This document shows positions 25,673-35,455 of a DNA stretch of 64,000 nucleotides, in pieces (the stretch's first letter is position 1; every line of letters starts with the position of its first letter). The DNA comes from an uncultured Lachnospiraceae bacterium. GTDB lineage: Bacteria; Bacillota; Clostridia; Lachnospirales; Lachnospiraceae. The notes beneath the pieces are model-generated. The model was given only the letters and a program-made list of their open reading frames with translations. It was not told where the DNA came from and made no database searches. The translations under genes were made by a program, and so were the position numbers. Where the stretch lies: contig CAJUAO010000002.1 of the NCBI GenBank assembly GCA_910584685.1, positions 1-64,000 on the forward strand, in the 5' to 3' direction.

Positions 25673-27538
25673 TTACATACCTAAAAGCTCATTTACAAAT
25701 CTTGATATTCCAAGCTCCTTCCCATATCTTTCCTTACAATGAAAAATATACAGCCTTCTCTTTGCCCTTGTAACGGCTACATAAAACATCCGCCTCTCCT
25801 CCTCTATATCAGCCTTAAGAACTGATTTTTTATGGGGAACTATCCCTTCGTTTGCGTCCATTATAATAACCGTATCATACTCCAGCCCCTTTGCGCCGTG
25901 CATGGTTGAAAGCTCAACAAAATCCCTTTGCTCCCATCCCTTTCCTGCCTGGCTTCTAAGCTTCCTTTTGTACTCCTCAATATGCAAAAGCCACTCTTTA
26001 CAGGTTTTATACTCCCTTGCAGCCTCGGTAAGCTCATCAAGTACATCAAACAGCTCCTCAGGCTTTATTTTCCTGTAGTCTGCATATTCAGCCAGATAAT
26101 CATCATAGCCTATCCCGTGTCTTATATAGCTTATGGCAGCATAGGGATTCATTTTGCTTAAAAGCTTAAGGTCATATTCCAGCTTAAAAAGTCTGTCCAA
26201 AACATAATCCTTACCGCCACAGGCTTTTTTTATATCGTTAAAATCTACCGCAGCCTTATCAAACACCTGACGGCTTATATATCTGTTAGGCCTGTTTATT
26301 ATCTGTAAAAAATCACTTCTGTCCCTGCCTCCCCGGGCTATCCTTATATAGGACAGTATATTCCTTGCTATAAAATGCTCATATATGTTTGGCGCCCCGT
26401 CCTTCATTCTAAAGGGAACGTTATATTCCATAAGCTTTTCCGCCAAAACTCCGGGAATGGTATTTGTCCTGTACAAAACAGCTATATCCCTTAAGCTGCC
26501 GCCCTCCTTTACATGATTGTCTATAATATGTAAAATATTCAAACATTCCTCAATATGGTTTTTAAACTCTGTTACCGTCACAGAATTATCACTGCCTGAG
26601 CCCTGCGGCTTGTCCGCTGTTATCTTAAAGCCGGTCGCAGCCCTTATTTTCTTTGGAAATCTGCGCTCATTGCAGCTTATAAGGTTTCCTGCCTTTTCCA
26701 CTATCTCTTTATCTGAGCGGTAATTTATATCTAAAACTATCTGTTTTGCCGCCTTATAATCCTTTGGAAAATTCAGCATAATATCAGGTCGTGCTCCTCT
26801 GAAGCTGTATATGGACTGGTCGTCGTCGCCTACTATAAAAAGATTATCATCAGGCTTTGCAAGCATCTTTATAACCTCATACTGGACTCTGTTTATATCC
26901 TGAAACTCATCTATAAGAATATATTTATATTTTTCCTGCCAAAGGGCTAATATGTCAGGTCTTGCCAAAAACAGCTCATGGCACATAAGGAGCATATCGT
27001 CAAAATCTATGACGTTATCTGCTATAAGCCTGTCATTATACCTTTTATATATCCTTTTAAAAGCGTCCTCACCGCAGTTTTTTGAAAAAAAATGCTCTAA
27101 GGAAAGCATTTCACTTTTTACCATGCTTATTTCGCTTAATATGCCCTTTATAAATTCTGTCCCTTCATCTGTCTCAAGACTCATATCCTCCAGAATTTCC
27201 CTTATTATTTCATACCTGCTTTCTTCTCTTAAAATATTTTCTGCCCTGTAATTATAAGCGTATTTAAGTATCTTAAAATAGACGGCATGAAACGTTCCAA
27301 AGGTAACGGGATAATTTTTATTACAGGTAAGCCTGTTAAATCTGTCCCTCATTTCTCCTGCCGCCGCCTTTGTAAAGGTGATAACAAGTATGCTTGAAGG
27401 CTCGACCTTGTACTTTTCTATAAGCGTCCTTGCTCTGTGAGTAATAACGGTGGTTTTACCGCTGCCGGGACCTGCAAGCACCATGCAGCTTCCCTTATGG
27501 AAGTCTATCGCTTCCCTCTGCGCTTCGTTTATCTTCAT
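25673..27538 (-). CDS. UvrD/PcrA-like ATP-dependent DNA helicase
   Basis: A 621-residue superfamily 1 helicase. Motifs in order: GPGSGKTTVITHRA (I), TFTKAAAGEM (Ia), DEFQDINRVQYE (II), VGDDDQSIYSFRGARP (III), DINYRSD (IV), STMHGAKGLEYDTVIIMDANEG (V) and FYVAVTRAKRRLYI (VI). It is shorter than PcrA (about 720), with a reduced C-terminus. It unwinds DNA in repair or removes bound RecA. It starts two bases after gltX ends, so the genes are co-transcribed. No nuclease domain is seen. Confidence 0.9.
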   Translation of the reverse strand: MKINEAQREAIDFHKGSCMVLAGPGSGKTTVITHRARTLIEKYKVEPSSILVITFTKAAAGEMRDRFNRLTCNKNYPVTFGTFHAVYFKILKYAYNYRAENILREESRYEIIREILEDMSLETDEGTEFIKGILSEISMVKSEMLSLEHFFSKNCGEDAFKRIYKRYNDRLIADNVIDFDDMLLMCHELFLARPDILALWQEKYKYILIDEFQDINRVQYEVIKMLAKPDDNLFIVGDDDQSIYSFRGARPDIMLNFPKDYKAAKQIVLDINYRSDKEIVEKAGNLISCNERRFPKKIRAATGFKITADKPQGSGSDNSVTVTEFKNHIEECLNILHIIDNHVKEGGSLRDIAVLYRTNTIPGVLAEKLMEYNVPFRMKDGAPNIYEHFIARNILSYIRIARGGRDRSDFLQIINRPNRYISRQVFDKAAVDFNDIKKACGGKDYVLDRLFKLEYDLKLLSKMNPYAAISYIRHGIGYDDYLAEYADYRKIKPEELFDVLDELTEAAREYKTCKEWLLHIEEYKRKLRSQAGKGWEQRDFVELSTMHGAKGLEYDTVIIMDANEGIVPHKKSVLKADIEEERRMFYVAVTRAKRRLYIFHCKERYGKELGISRFVNELLGM

Positions 27539-27540
27539 AT

Positions 27541-28995
27541 TTATTTGGACAGCTTTTCTATTCCGATTTTTATTCTGCGTATGGTTTCAGCCTTGCCAAG
27601 TATCTCCATTATTTCAAAGGCTCCTCCCGGCGTCATCTGCTTTCCTGACACTGCAGTCCTTATAGGCCAAAGCCCTGTTCCGTTCTTTATTCCTTTATTT
27701 TCTATATACCTCATACATACGTTATGAAGATTATCAAGACTGAAATCCTCTGTCTCCTCAAGTATAGGAAGCATCTCTGTAAGCACCTCAAGTGAAATCT
27801 CAGGATTTGTCTTCATCTTCTTATGTGTATACATTTCTATATTGTAATCAGGCAGGCTCTCAAAAAAGTCTATATGTTCCTTAATATCAGGAAATACCTC
27901 TATTCTTGTCTTTACTAAATCAAGTATCTTTCTTGCGTCAAGACCTTCGTTTTTTATTACCTCCTTATAGTAAGGCATTGCCATTTCGTAAAAGCTTTCA
28001 TTGTCCATAGCCTTTATATACTCGCTGTTCATCCACCTGAGCTTAACCATATCAAATACGGCAGGCGCCTTATTTACATGATGATAGTCAAATTCCTTTA
28101 TAAGCTCCTTAAGAGAAAATATCTCCCTGTTATCTGACGGGCTCCAGCCAAGAAGAGCTATAAAATTTATTATTGCCTCTGACAGAAATCCCTGCTCAAG
28201 CAAATCCTCATATGATGAGTGACCGCTTCTCTTGGAAAGCTTTTTATGGCTCTCGTCTGTGATAAGAGGAAGATGCACATAAACAGGCGACTGCCATCCA
28301 AAGGCGTCATATAGGCGCTGGTACTTAGGAGATGAGGAAATATACTCGTTTCCCCTTACTACATGTGTTATCTCCATAAGATGGTCATCTACCACGTTTG
28401 CAAAATTGTAGGTTGGATAACCGTCTGACTTTATAAGTATCATATCGTCAAGCTCACTGTTTTCTACCGTAATTTCGCCGTATATATCGTCCACAAAGGT
28501 TGTTGTTCCCTCATTCGGTATGTTCTGTCTTATAACATAAGGCTTTCCCGCCGCCAGATTTGCATTTATCTCCTCCTTTGAAAGAGACAGACAGTGCTTG
28601 TCATACATGCATATTTCCTTGCCTGCTGTCTCTATCTTAAGGCTTTCAAGTCTTTCCTTATCACAGAAGCAGTAATATGCCTCTTTTCTTTCTACAAGCT
28701 TCTTTGCATACTCAAGATACATGCCCGTAGCCTGTCTCTCACTCTGAACATAAGGTCCGTAGCCCTTATCCTTATCAGGCCCCTCGTCATGTATAAGTCC
28801 TGTTCCTTCAAGAGTCCTGTATATAATTTCAGTAGCTCCCTCCACGAAGCGTTCCTGGTCTGTATCCTCTATTCTGAGTATAAAATCTCCTCCCTCATGC
28901 TTTGCAATTAAGTACTCATAGAGAGCCGTTCTTAAATTTCCTACATGCATTTTACCTGTAGGGCTTGGCGCATAGCGTGTTCTGATTTTTGTCAT
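27541..28995 (-). CDS. gltX: Glutamate--tRNA ligase
   Basis: A 484-residue class I aminoacyl-tRNA synthetase that charges tRNA-Glu. The HIGH-type motif is APSPTGKMHVGNLRTALY at the N-terminus, and the KMSKS loop appears as DESHKKLSKRSG. RIEDTDQERFVEGA and the anticodon-binding helical C-terminus are typical of bacterial GltX. The start at 28995 follows AAAGGGA; an ATG six codons earlier lacks a site. A discriminating versus non-discriminating nature cannot be judged here. Confidence 0.95.
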   Translation of the reverse strand: MTKIRTRYAPSPTGKMHVGNLRTALYEYLIAKHEGGDFILRIEDTDQERFVEGATEIIYRTLEGTGLIHDEGPDKDKGYGPYVQSERQATGMYLEYAKKLVERKEAYYCFCDKERLESLKIETAGKEICMYDKHCLSLSKEEINANLAAGKPYVIRQNIPNEGTTTFVDDIYGEITVENSELDDMILIKSDGYPTYNFANVVDDHLMEITHVVRGNEYISSSPKYQRLYDAFGWQSPVYVHLPLITDESHKKLSKRSGHSSYEDLLEQGFLSEAIINFIALLGWSPSDNREIFSLKELIKEFDYHHVNKAPAVFDMVKLRWMNSEYIKAMDNESFYEMAMPYYKEVIKNEGLDARKILDLVKTRIEVFPDIKEHIDFFESLPDYNIEMYTHKKMKTNPEISLEVLTEMLPILEETEDFSLDNLHNVCMRYIENKGIKNGTGLWPIRTAVSGKQMTPGGAFEIMEILGKAETIRRIKIGIEKLSK

Positions 28996-29062
28996 CTTCT
29001 TATTCCCTTTCATAAAATATCTATTTTATTATTTTATCAAACTATTATATTATAACATTTTT

Positions 29063-30256
29063 TTATATATTGCAACTATTTGCCTCATGGTTTATTTTCT
29101 TGTCTGCATACATATTTATGTCTGCCGTCTTTAACAGGCTGTCAAGTGTAACCTTTTCCATATTTTCGTCTCCTCTCCCCATTCCGTAGCCTACGCTGAA
29201 ATAAATCCTGTACTCCCTTTTTCCAATTTTATTAAATTCCTCCATTGCAAGCTTTAATCTGGCTATTTCCTTTTTTATATCCTCCTCCGAGTTTCTCACA
29301 ATAAGCACTACAAATTCATCGCCGCCAAATCTGCTTAAGCAGTCTGCATTTGTATCAAAAACCTGATTGAGAATATACGCCACATCCCTTAACGCCTCAT
29401 CTCCTGCAGTGTGTCCGTAGGTGTCATTTAATGTCTTAAAATAATCCAGGTCAAGAAGTATTGCTCCTATAACATTATTTCTTTTTAAGCTCATAAGCTT
29501 ATCGTTGAAAAAAATACTCAAATAGCTTTTATTTCTGAGGCCCGTACCTGCGTCAGTATAAATCTGCTCATTCTGCACGTTTATAAATATAACTAAAAAT
29601 GATATAAGCACGCATATGTATACCACGGAAATTCCGTACAGAAGATGCTGGAGGACTGCTCCTACAAGGGGAGCAACAGGGAAAAAGGCCAGATAAGTAA
29701 GCTCCTTGTTCATTCTGTGATGCTTTAAGCTTCTCATATGGATTAACAATGTAACTACAGATATTATATAGTATATAAAGGACACGGCAACATTAAAATA
29801 ATATAAAATACCTCTTGAATATATTCCTGACTCATCTATTTTAAATATCCAGCCTGTAAGAGGAGAAGTAATACACAATATGCCATTGATAACAAAGGGC
29901 AGCATGTATAATCTTATATCTTTTTTAATTTTATTAATATTTGTATGTATTTTTGTATTTACGTATATATTCCACAAAAATCCCAGCATGGGATTAAGGG
30001 CAAAATAAAATACAAGACATACTCCATACAGCTCTCTTATACCCTTAAACGACATACCGTCAATAAACCATGTAATGCCGTCTAATATAAATATAGCTAT
30101 AAGATTTCCAAGCATGGCTATAAATACCTTCTGCTGCCTTGATACTGACTTAATTCCATCCACAGGTATGCTTTTTGCCATAAGAATAGCTGTAAAAACA
30201 ACGCCTATTATACTTATCTCAACATATAAAAGCTTGTTTATTAATAAAACTGACAT
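29063..30256 (-). CDS. Membrane-bound diguanylate cyclase (GGDEF)
   Basis: A 397-residue protein with an N-terminal membrane region of about seven or eight helices (1-235), then a GGDEF domain (about 240-397). The active-site loop is RFGGDEFVV. ILLDLDYFKTLNDTYGHTAGDEALRDVA is the metal and nucleotide region. It would make c-di-GMP in response to an unknown membrane signal. No RxxD inhibitory site precedes the GGDEF loop. The start at 30256 follows GGGGGA by six bases. It follows the YhaN-like gene after a 62-base gap. Confidence 0.9.
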   Translation of the reverse strand: MSVLLINKLLYVEISIIGVVFTAILMAKSIPVDGIKSVSRQQKVFIAMLGNLIAIFILDGITWFIDGMSFKGIRELYGVCLVFYFALNPMLGFLWNIYVNTKIHTNINKIKKDIRLYMLPFVINGILCITSPLTGWIFKIDESGIYSRGILYYFNVAVSFIYYIISVVTLLIHMRSLKHHRMNKELTYLAFFPVAPLVGAVLQHLLYGISVVYICVLISFLVIFINVQNEQIYTDAGTGLRNKSYLSIFFNDKLMSLKRNNVIGAILLDLDYFKTLNDTYGHTAGDEALRDVAYILNQVFDTNADCLSRFGGDEFVVLIVRNSEEDIKKEIARLKLAMEEFNKIGKREYRIYFSVGYGMGRGDENMEKVTLDSLLKTADINMYADKKINHEANSCNI

Positions 30257-30318
30257 AACAATTCCCCCAATCAAAATGCTTACAGGATTAATTAAATACT
30301 ATACAAATATAACAGCCT

Positions 30319-32325
30319 TCAATAACTCCTGCTTTCATGACATGTAAAATAAATAACCTGATATTCCCTTGAAATTTCCTTTAAAAGGCTTATGCCTCCC
30401 CTTAGCTTTTCATCATCAAAATTTACAAAGGGGTCGTCAAGTATAATAAACGGCTTCTCATCCTTATACATTGCATCAATAAACGCCATTCGCATGCATA
30501 GGCCTGCAATATCCTTAGAGCCTCTGCTTAAAAGACTTACATCCCTCTTGTCACCCATTTCCATTATTGATATATTTATTGCCGCATCAATATCATACCT
30601 GTTAATTTCCTCACCCGTAATAATTTTATAGTATTTATTAAAGCTTCTTTTAACAGGCCCTGTATATTTTGATGTAAAGCTGTCCTTTGCCTTTTCCAAA
30701 AGGGCTTTGGTAAGCTTAAGGCTGTCATATTTTCTTTGAAGCCTTTCTTTTTCTCTCTCAAGAGCCCATAAGCTTTCCTCCTCCTCGCTTATACGGTCTC
30801 TCTCATCCTTTAAGCTGTCTCTTTGCCTTATGTAATTTAATATATTTGACTGTACGGCTTCAAGCTCATCCGTTGCTTTAGAAAGCTCTTTATTTAAACT
30901 GTCTACGGAGGACAGCTTTTCATCAGGATTAAATGACATTATCCTTTCCATATCATTTTCCGCCTCAAAAGCATCCTTTTCACCCTTTGCCCTTCTTAAT
31001 TCATCTAATGTACGCCTGTAATATGCGCTTTGCTCCTTTAGCTTATACAGGGTGTCAATAATGTCAGTCTCTGAATTTATGCTTGTGCCATATTCCCTCA
31101 AATAAAGCCTTATGCTCATATCCGTATCCTTTATGTATGACTCATCCTTTTCAATTTCCCTACACATATTAAGCCATTCTTCGTTTTCCTCTTTTTTTTG
31201 CGGTGCTTTTTTATAAATAAGCGCCGCAGTTATTAATCCCAGCCCGGGCAATGCCATAAGCAGGCCTAAGTTATGATACACTGCTATAAGTATAATTCCT
31301 GCCAGTAAAACAACAATTCCAAGGAGCAGCAGCGGCTTATTTACGGCTCTCACAGGCGTTTCAAGTACTGCTTCCAAGGCTTTAAGCTCTGCCCTTTTTG
31401 CTTCAAGCGCATTTTTCTTTTCGTTTCTTCTGCCCCACTGACTTATATATCTGTCTATATCATTATTATAAGGGGCTTTTTCCGGCTCCCATTCCGGACC
31501 TTTTTCTTTCCTTTTCTCTGCCTCATCATACGCTTTGCATAATCTTTCATACATCTTAAGCTTAGCTAAAAGCTCCCCCTCGCTGCTTGCCTTCCCTATA
31601 GCTGCCTTTACCTGTGCAAGATTTTCCTTTAAGGCTGTTTTTTTCCTGTTTTCTATATTAAGCTTTTCATTAAATGCATCGATGGAACGGTCAAGCTCAT
31701 CTCCCCTAAGGATGCTTACCCTTATGTCTCCTATTTTATTTTCCATATTTTTTATTTTTCCCGTAGCCCTTGCAGGTGACATTGCGTTCAGCATATCCTT
31801 AAGCCTTTTTTGAACATTCTCGTAATTGTTTATATCGTCGGTATTCTCAGATAAATTTCCTATTTTTGCGCTTATACTATCAGAAACACTTGTCTCACAG
31901 GACTGCTGCCCTATAAATACAGTTCTTGCAAAGGCTTCCCTGTCTATCTTAAAAAGCTCCTCCCCGATATTTGACGTAAAATCCCCTGTTTCCCTGCCTG
32001 TGTCTTCGTCATAAAGACTGAAGGTATCCTCTTTCTCCCTTATGCCAAAGGTTCTTGCAATCTGATAGCCTTTGCCGCCTGTCTCAAAAGTTAGCTGTCC
32101 TCCGTATACCCCTCCCTGCCATGGCTTATATCTTCTTCTCTCATTTTCAGCTATATTCTTTTTTCCGTCTCCCGTAAAGCCATAAAACATAACCCTTATA
32201 AATGCTGCAAGGGTAGTTTTTCCAAAGCCGTTTTCCTCCATTATAATATGCATATCCTCTGAGAAATCCACGGTCATATCACTCAGCTTTCCAAAATTTT
32301 CTATATGGCAGCTTATAAGCCTCAT
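30319..32325 (-). CDS. SbcC/YhaN-like AAA ATPase with coiled coil
   Basis: A 668-residue SMC-type ATPase. N-terminal Walker A EENGFGKTTLAAF, Q-loop QQSCETS, long coiled-coil arms (about 190-330 and 385-560), two hydrophobic helices in the middle (about 335-372) and a C-terminal signature LSRGSKDIAGLCMRMAF with Walker B IILDDPFVNFDDE. The membrane pair within the arms is the mark of YhaN-like proteins. It begins one base after the YhaO-like nuclease gene ends and should form a complex with that enzyme acting on DNA ends. Confidence 0.85.
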   Translation of the reverse strand: MRLISCHIENFGKLSDMTVDFSEDMHIIMEENGFGKTTLAAFIRVMFYGFTGDGKKNIAENERRRYKPWQGGVYGGQLTFETGGKGYQIARTFGIREKEDTFSLYDEDTGRETGDFTSNIGEELFKIDREAFARTVFIGQQSCETSVSDSISAKIGNLSENTDDINNYENVQKRLKDMLNAMSPARATGKIKNMENKIGDIRVSILRGDELDRSIDAFNEKLNIENRKKTALKENLAQVKAAIGKASSEGELLAKLKMYERLCKAYDEAEKRKEKGPEWEPEKAPYNNDIDRYISQWGRRNEKKNALEAKRAELKALEAVLETPVRAVNKPLLLLGIVVLLAGIILIAVYHNLGLLMALPGLGLITAALIYKKAPQKKEENEEWLNMCREIEKDESYIKDTDMSIRLYLREYGTSINSETDIIDTLYKLKEQSAYYRRTLDELRRAKGEKDAFEAENDMERIMSFNPDEKLSSVDSLNKELSKATDELEAVQSNILNYIRQRDSLKDERDRISEEEESLWALEREKERLQRKYDSLKLTKALLEKAKDSFTSKYTGPVKRSFNKYYKIITGEEINRYDIDAAINISIMEMGDKRDVSLLSRGSKDIAGLCMRMAFIDAMYKDEKPFIILDDPFVNFDDEKLRGGISLLKEISREYQVIYFTCHESRSY

Positions 32326-32326
32326 A

Positions 32327-33436
32327 CTAGTCTATCTCCTCCCCGGCAAGCGCCTGTATTCCATAACGTATAACCTCTGCCTTACGCTCCTCATCCATAT
32401 CCTCCTCACCCATAACTGTACGGATAAATTCTCCCTTAAGGGATGCATCCATGGCAAAGGCATTATAATCCACGGCAAGACTTGTTTCATCATAAACCTT
32501 AACAAAATAAAACCTGTCTTCAAGCTGCTTTTTTATAAATTCCGTATTTTTCTCACACTCTACATCAACGCTGCCGCAAAGAACAAGTTTAACAAGGCTT
32601 TTGTCACTGCAGCCGCACTCGTCAAGCCTGTCGCTGACTCTGCTTAATATATCCATAGAGCTTAAACAGCCTGAAACATCTGCATATACCGTATATAATA
32701 TTCTCTTTGCAAATGGAATAAATGAGGGAGTTATTTTCTTATTCTCACAATCAATGTCAAGAAGCATAAAACCACAGGGCCCGCATTCATCAAAGCCGCG
32801 TCCCTCAAGACATCCGCTATAGCAGTATACCCCTCTGTTATCAAGCCTTTCCTCCTTATGGCTATGTACATGTCCAAGAGCAAGATAATCTATTCCCTTA
32901 TTCCTGAGAGCGCTTATATTTATGACCTCCGCCTTGTCCCTTGCCTTATATGATGCCTCCTGACCATGAAGAACTACTATATTAATTTTATCATTTTCTA
33001 AGACAAGGGAACTGTATATTGTGTTAGTATTTTTTTCATTAAGCTCCGCTCCTGTAATTACAACATTTGAATATACGCCTTCCGATAAGGGGTAGGATAT
33101 TAAGCTGTCGCTAAAAAGCTTAAGATTTGACGGTATCTCCTCAAGCATTTCAAGAAAACCGTCCCCGTCATGATTTCCTCTAAGATAATAAAAATCTATA
33201 TGAGAATGATTAAGAATCGCACCTTCTACTGTCTTTCTTGCCGTTACGGATATATTTCTCACGTCAAACAAATCACCTGCTATAATAATAGCCGTCACAT
33301 TATTTTTATCCCCATATTCAACCATATCTGTAAATGTCTGTAAAAGCTCTGCTCTCCGCTCCTTTGCCTTTTCCCCTGAAAGGTTGGCTGTAAGCTTTGA
33401 GTCCAGATGAAGGTCTGCACAATGTATAATTTTCAT
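32327..33436 (-). CDS. SbcD/YhaO-like metallophosphoesterase DNA nuclease
   Basis: A 369-residue calcineurin-like phosphoesterase. The metal motifs are DLHLDS (with H6 and D9 nearby), AGDLFD, LRGNHDG, VVLHGQE and ALGHVHSHKE. The C-terminal capping domain is shortened compared with E. coli SbcD. It is the catalytic partner of the YhaN-like ATPase next to it. Its start ATG overlaps the stop codon of the preceding sulfatase gene (TAATG), so it is translated from the same message as the envelope genes upstream. Confidence 0.88.
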   Translation of the reverse strand: MKIIHCADLHLDSKLTANLSGEKAKERRAELLQTFTDMVEYGDKNNVTAIIIAGDLFDVRNISVTARKTVEGAILNHSHIDFYYLRGNHDGDGFLEMLEEIPSNLKLFSDSLISYPLSEGVYSNVVITGAELNEKNTNTIYSSLVLENDKINIVVLHGQEASYKARDKAEVINISALRNKGIDYLALGHVHSHKEERLDNRGVYCYSGCLEGRGFDECGPCGFMLLDIDCENKKITPSFIPFAKRILYTVYADVSGCLSSMDILSRVSDRLDECGCSDKSLVKLVLCGSVDVECEKNTEFIKKQLEDRFYFVKVYDETSLAVDYNAFAMDASLKGEFIRTVMGEEDMDEERKAEVIRYGIQALAGEEID

Positions 33437-35427
33437 TATTCTACCGCCTCACCATCTGTTTCTTCCATACTGTCCAAAGAGGTTTCGTCTTCGCCTTCAA
33501 CCGTCAAAGCTTCATCCTTCGTGGCTTTTTCCGTGGACTTATATATACGTCTGAAATAATCATACTTTAAAGTCATATCATTTTTTCTTACAAGGTCGTT
33601 TATAAGGGTATTCATTTCCTCCAGCGCTTTTGCATCCATCACTGCTCCGTTTGACACCTCGCCGCCCTCCACGTATGCGTTTCCGTCATACCATGAATAA
33701 TCGCTGAAAAATACGTAGCCCTTATAGGATTTATCAATAATGTCCCTGCCCATATAATACTCAGGCGCATATTCAATTCCAAAAAGATTAAGGACCGTAG
33801 GAAGTATATCTATCTGGGAATTTACCTTTTCTATATACGTCGCCCTTTCAAAGTCGCTGCTCCATATAAAAAAAGGAGTTTTATTTATAAGATTATTTTC
33901 CGTATCCTTATATTTATCAAGAATAGTCTTATCGTTTAAGGTATAGAGGTAATGGTCGGCATATGCCACAATAACCGTATTTTCATACAGCTCATTCTCC
34001 TTAAGGGCCTCCATAAGCAGTCCTACCATATAGTCGGTTTCCCCTGCATACATTCTTGCGCTTTCCTCCTCGCTAAGGTCAGGAAGCTCCGCATCCTCTC
34101 CGTATATTGTCTGCGCCAGAAGCTTTCCCATACCCTTTGCAGTGGTAAAAGGCGTATGAGGCGTATATGTTATGATATAATGAAGAAACGGCTCATCCTT
34201 CCTGAACATTCTGTTATAAAAGTTCTCATTTAAAATAAGCTCCCTGTCAAGCTCATAGGACAGGTCGTTATATTTCTTTTCATCCAGCAGACCGTAATAA
34301 TGGTCATAGCCCCAGTTATCGTAATTTATTCCCCTTGAATAATATTCTCTTGTATTCATATGAAAAGCGTTTACACTGTACCCCATATTCTTAAATATAT
34401 TTGCCAGGGAATGGTCAAATTTATTCTTGTTAAAGGTGTAGGCATTCTGGGTATATGAAACAGGCGTTATAAAGCCTGTGTTTACCGCCAGCTCAGAGTT
34501 GAAGGTTGAGCCTCCTCCGTTATAATAGGAATAATGATTGCTGAATATCATTGATTTTGACATAAGGCCATGCAGATTTGGCATGTCCTCACTGTTTAAA
34601 AGCCAGCTGTCTATACCCTCAAGCTGCAGGAATATGACATTTTTACCCTCAAATATGCCTGTATACTCGTTTTTTGCCGCTTCCGAAGGATTACTGTAAA
34701 TTCCCTCCAGAAATGTCAAATCATCCTCATTTTCCTTCTCCTCAGGCTTAAGGAATGTAATATAAAAATCCCTGAAAACAAACTCGTATAAGCCGCAGAC
34801 TTTCATACTTTTATTTACGTCACTAAAGCTGTCATATATATTATGGGGATTTCTCCATGTATCCCACTCAAGCTCCTTATTTGCGTATCCCATAAGAAAA
34901 GGCGTTACAATATGCAAAAGAATAAATACGCCAAGGACTATTAAAATTCTCTTAGGTCTTGCCTTTACTTTTTCCTTTGGAAACATACGTAAGGAAACAG
35001 CCGCCACAATAATCACCGACACGGCCATAACATAAACTACAGGCTTTGCGCCTGTTACGGTATCCCATATATATGAGCTTCCTTCGCTTGCCATAGTTAT
35101 AAGATTAAAATTAAAAAACAAGCCTGTATAATAGTAATAAATTCCATTTGCAAAAAACATTATAAAATAGAAAATAAAAAATATAAGATATATAACCTTT
35201 CCAAAGGTTCTGTTTACATTTAAAGCCAAACCAAGCACAAGCCCTATCCACATTGCATTAAACAAAAGATTTGGAATAACCATTTTCCATTGAAAATAGT
35301 TTATCTCACTTCCAATAAGCCTCATAAAAATATCAATGGCTATAAACGGAAATGCCAGTATCAGAACGTATAAGTATCTGCCTGCAAATTTTTTTATTCT
35401 TGTAAGCTTACCTGTCTTTTCATCCAT
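33436..35427 (-). CDS. LTA-synthase-family membrane sulfatase/phosphoglycerol transferase
   Basis: A 663-residue protein with five N-terminal membrane helices (about 15-190) and an extracellular sulfatase-fold domain (about 260-610). NVIFLQLEGIDSWLL holds the metal-binding Glu. The nucleophile Thr lies in GGGSTFNSEL, and AYADHYLYTL holds the C-terminal Asp-His. LtaS-type enzymes transfer glycerol phosphate from phosphatidylglycerol to build lipoteichoic acid. An acidic tail (TVEGEDETSLDSMEETDGEAVE) is unusual. It follows a membrane glycosyltransferase gene, consistent with envelope polymer synthesis. Confidence 0.88.
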   Translation of the reverse strand: MDEKTGKLTRIKKFAGRYLYVLILAFPFIAIDIFMRLIGSEINYFQWKMVIPNLLFNAMWIGLVLGLALNVNRTFGKVIYLIFFIFYFIMFFANGIYYYYTGLFFNFNLITMASEGSSYIWDTVTGAKPVVYVMAVSVIIVAAVSLRMFPKEKVKARPKRILIVLGVFILLHIVTPFLMGYANKELEWDTWRNPHNIYDSFSDVNKSMKVCGLYEFVFRDFYITFLKPEEKENEDDLTFLEGIYSNPSEAAKNEYTGIFEGKNVIFLQLEGIDSWLLNSEDMPNLHGLMSKSMIFSNHYSYYNGGGSTFNSELAVNTGFITPVSYTQNAYTFNKNKFDHSLANIFKNMGYSVNAFHMNTREYYSRGINYDNWGYDHYYGLLDEKKYNDLSYELDRELILNENFYNRMFRKDEPFLHYIITYTPHTPFTTAKGMGKLLAQTIYGEDAELPDLSEEESARMYAGETDYMVGLLMEALKENELYENTVIVAYADHYLYTLNDKTILDKYKDTENNLINKTPFFIWSSDFERATYIEKVNSQIDILPTVLNLFGIEYAPEYYMGRDIIDKSYKGYVFFSDYSWYDGNAYVEGGEVSNGAVMDAKALEEMNTLINDLVRKNDMTLKYDYFRRIYKSTEKATKDEALTVEGEDETSLDSMEETDGEAVE

Positions 35428-35455
35428 ATCAATGTAAATCCTTTCAGTTGCCTCT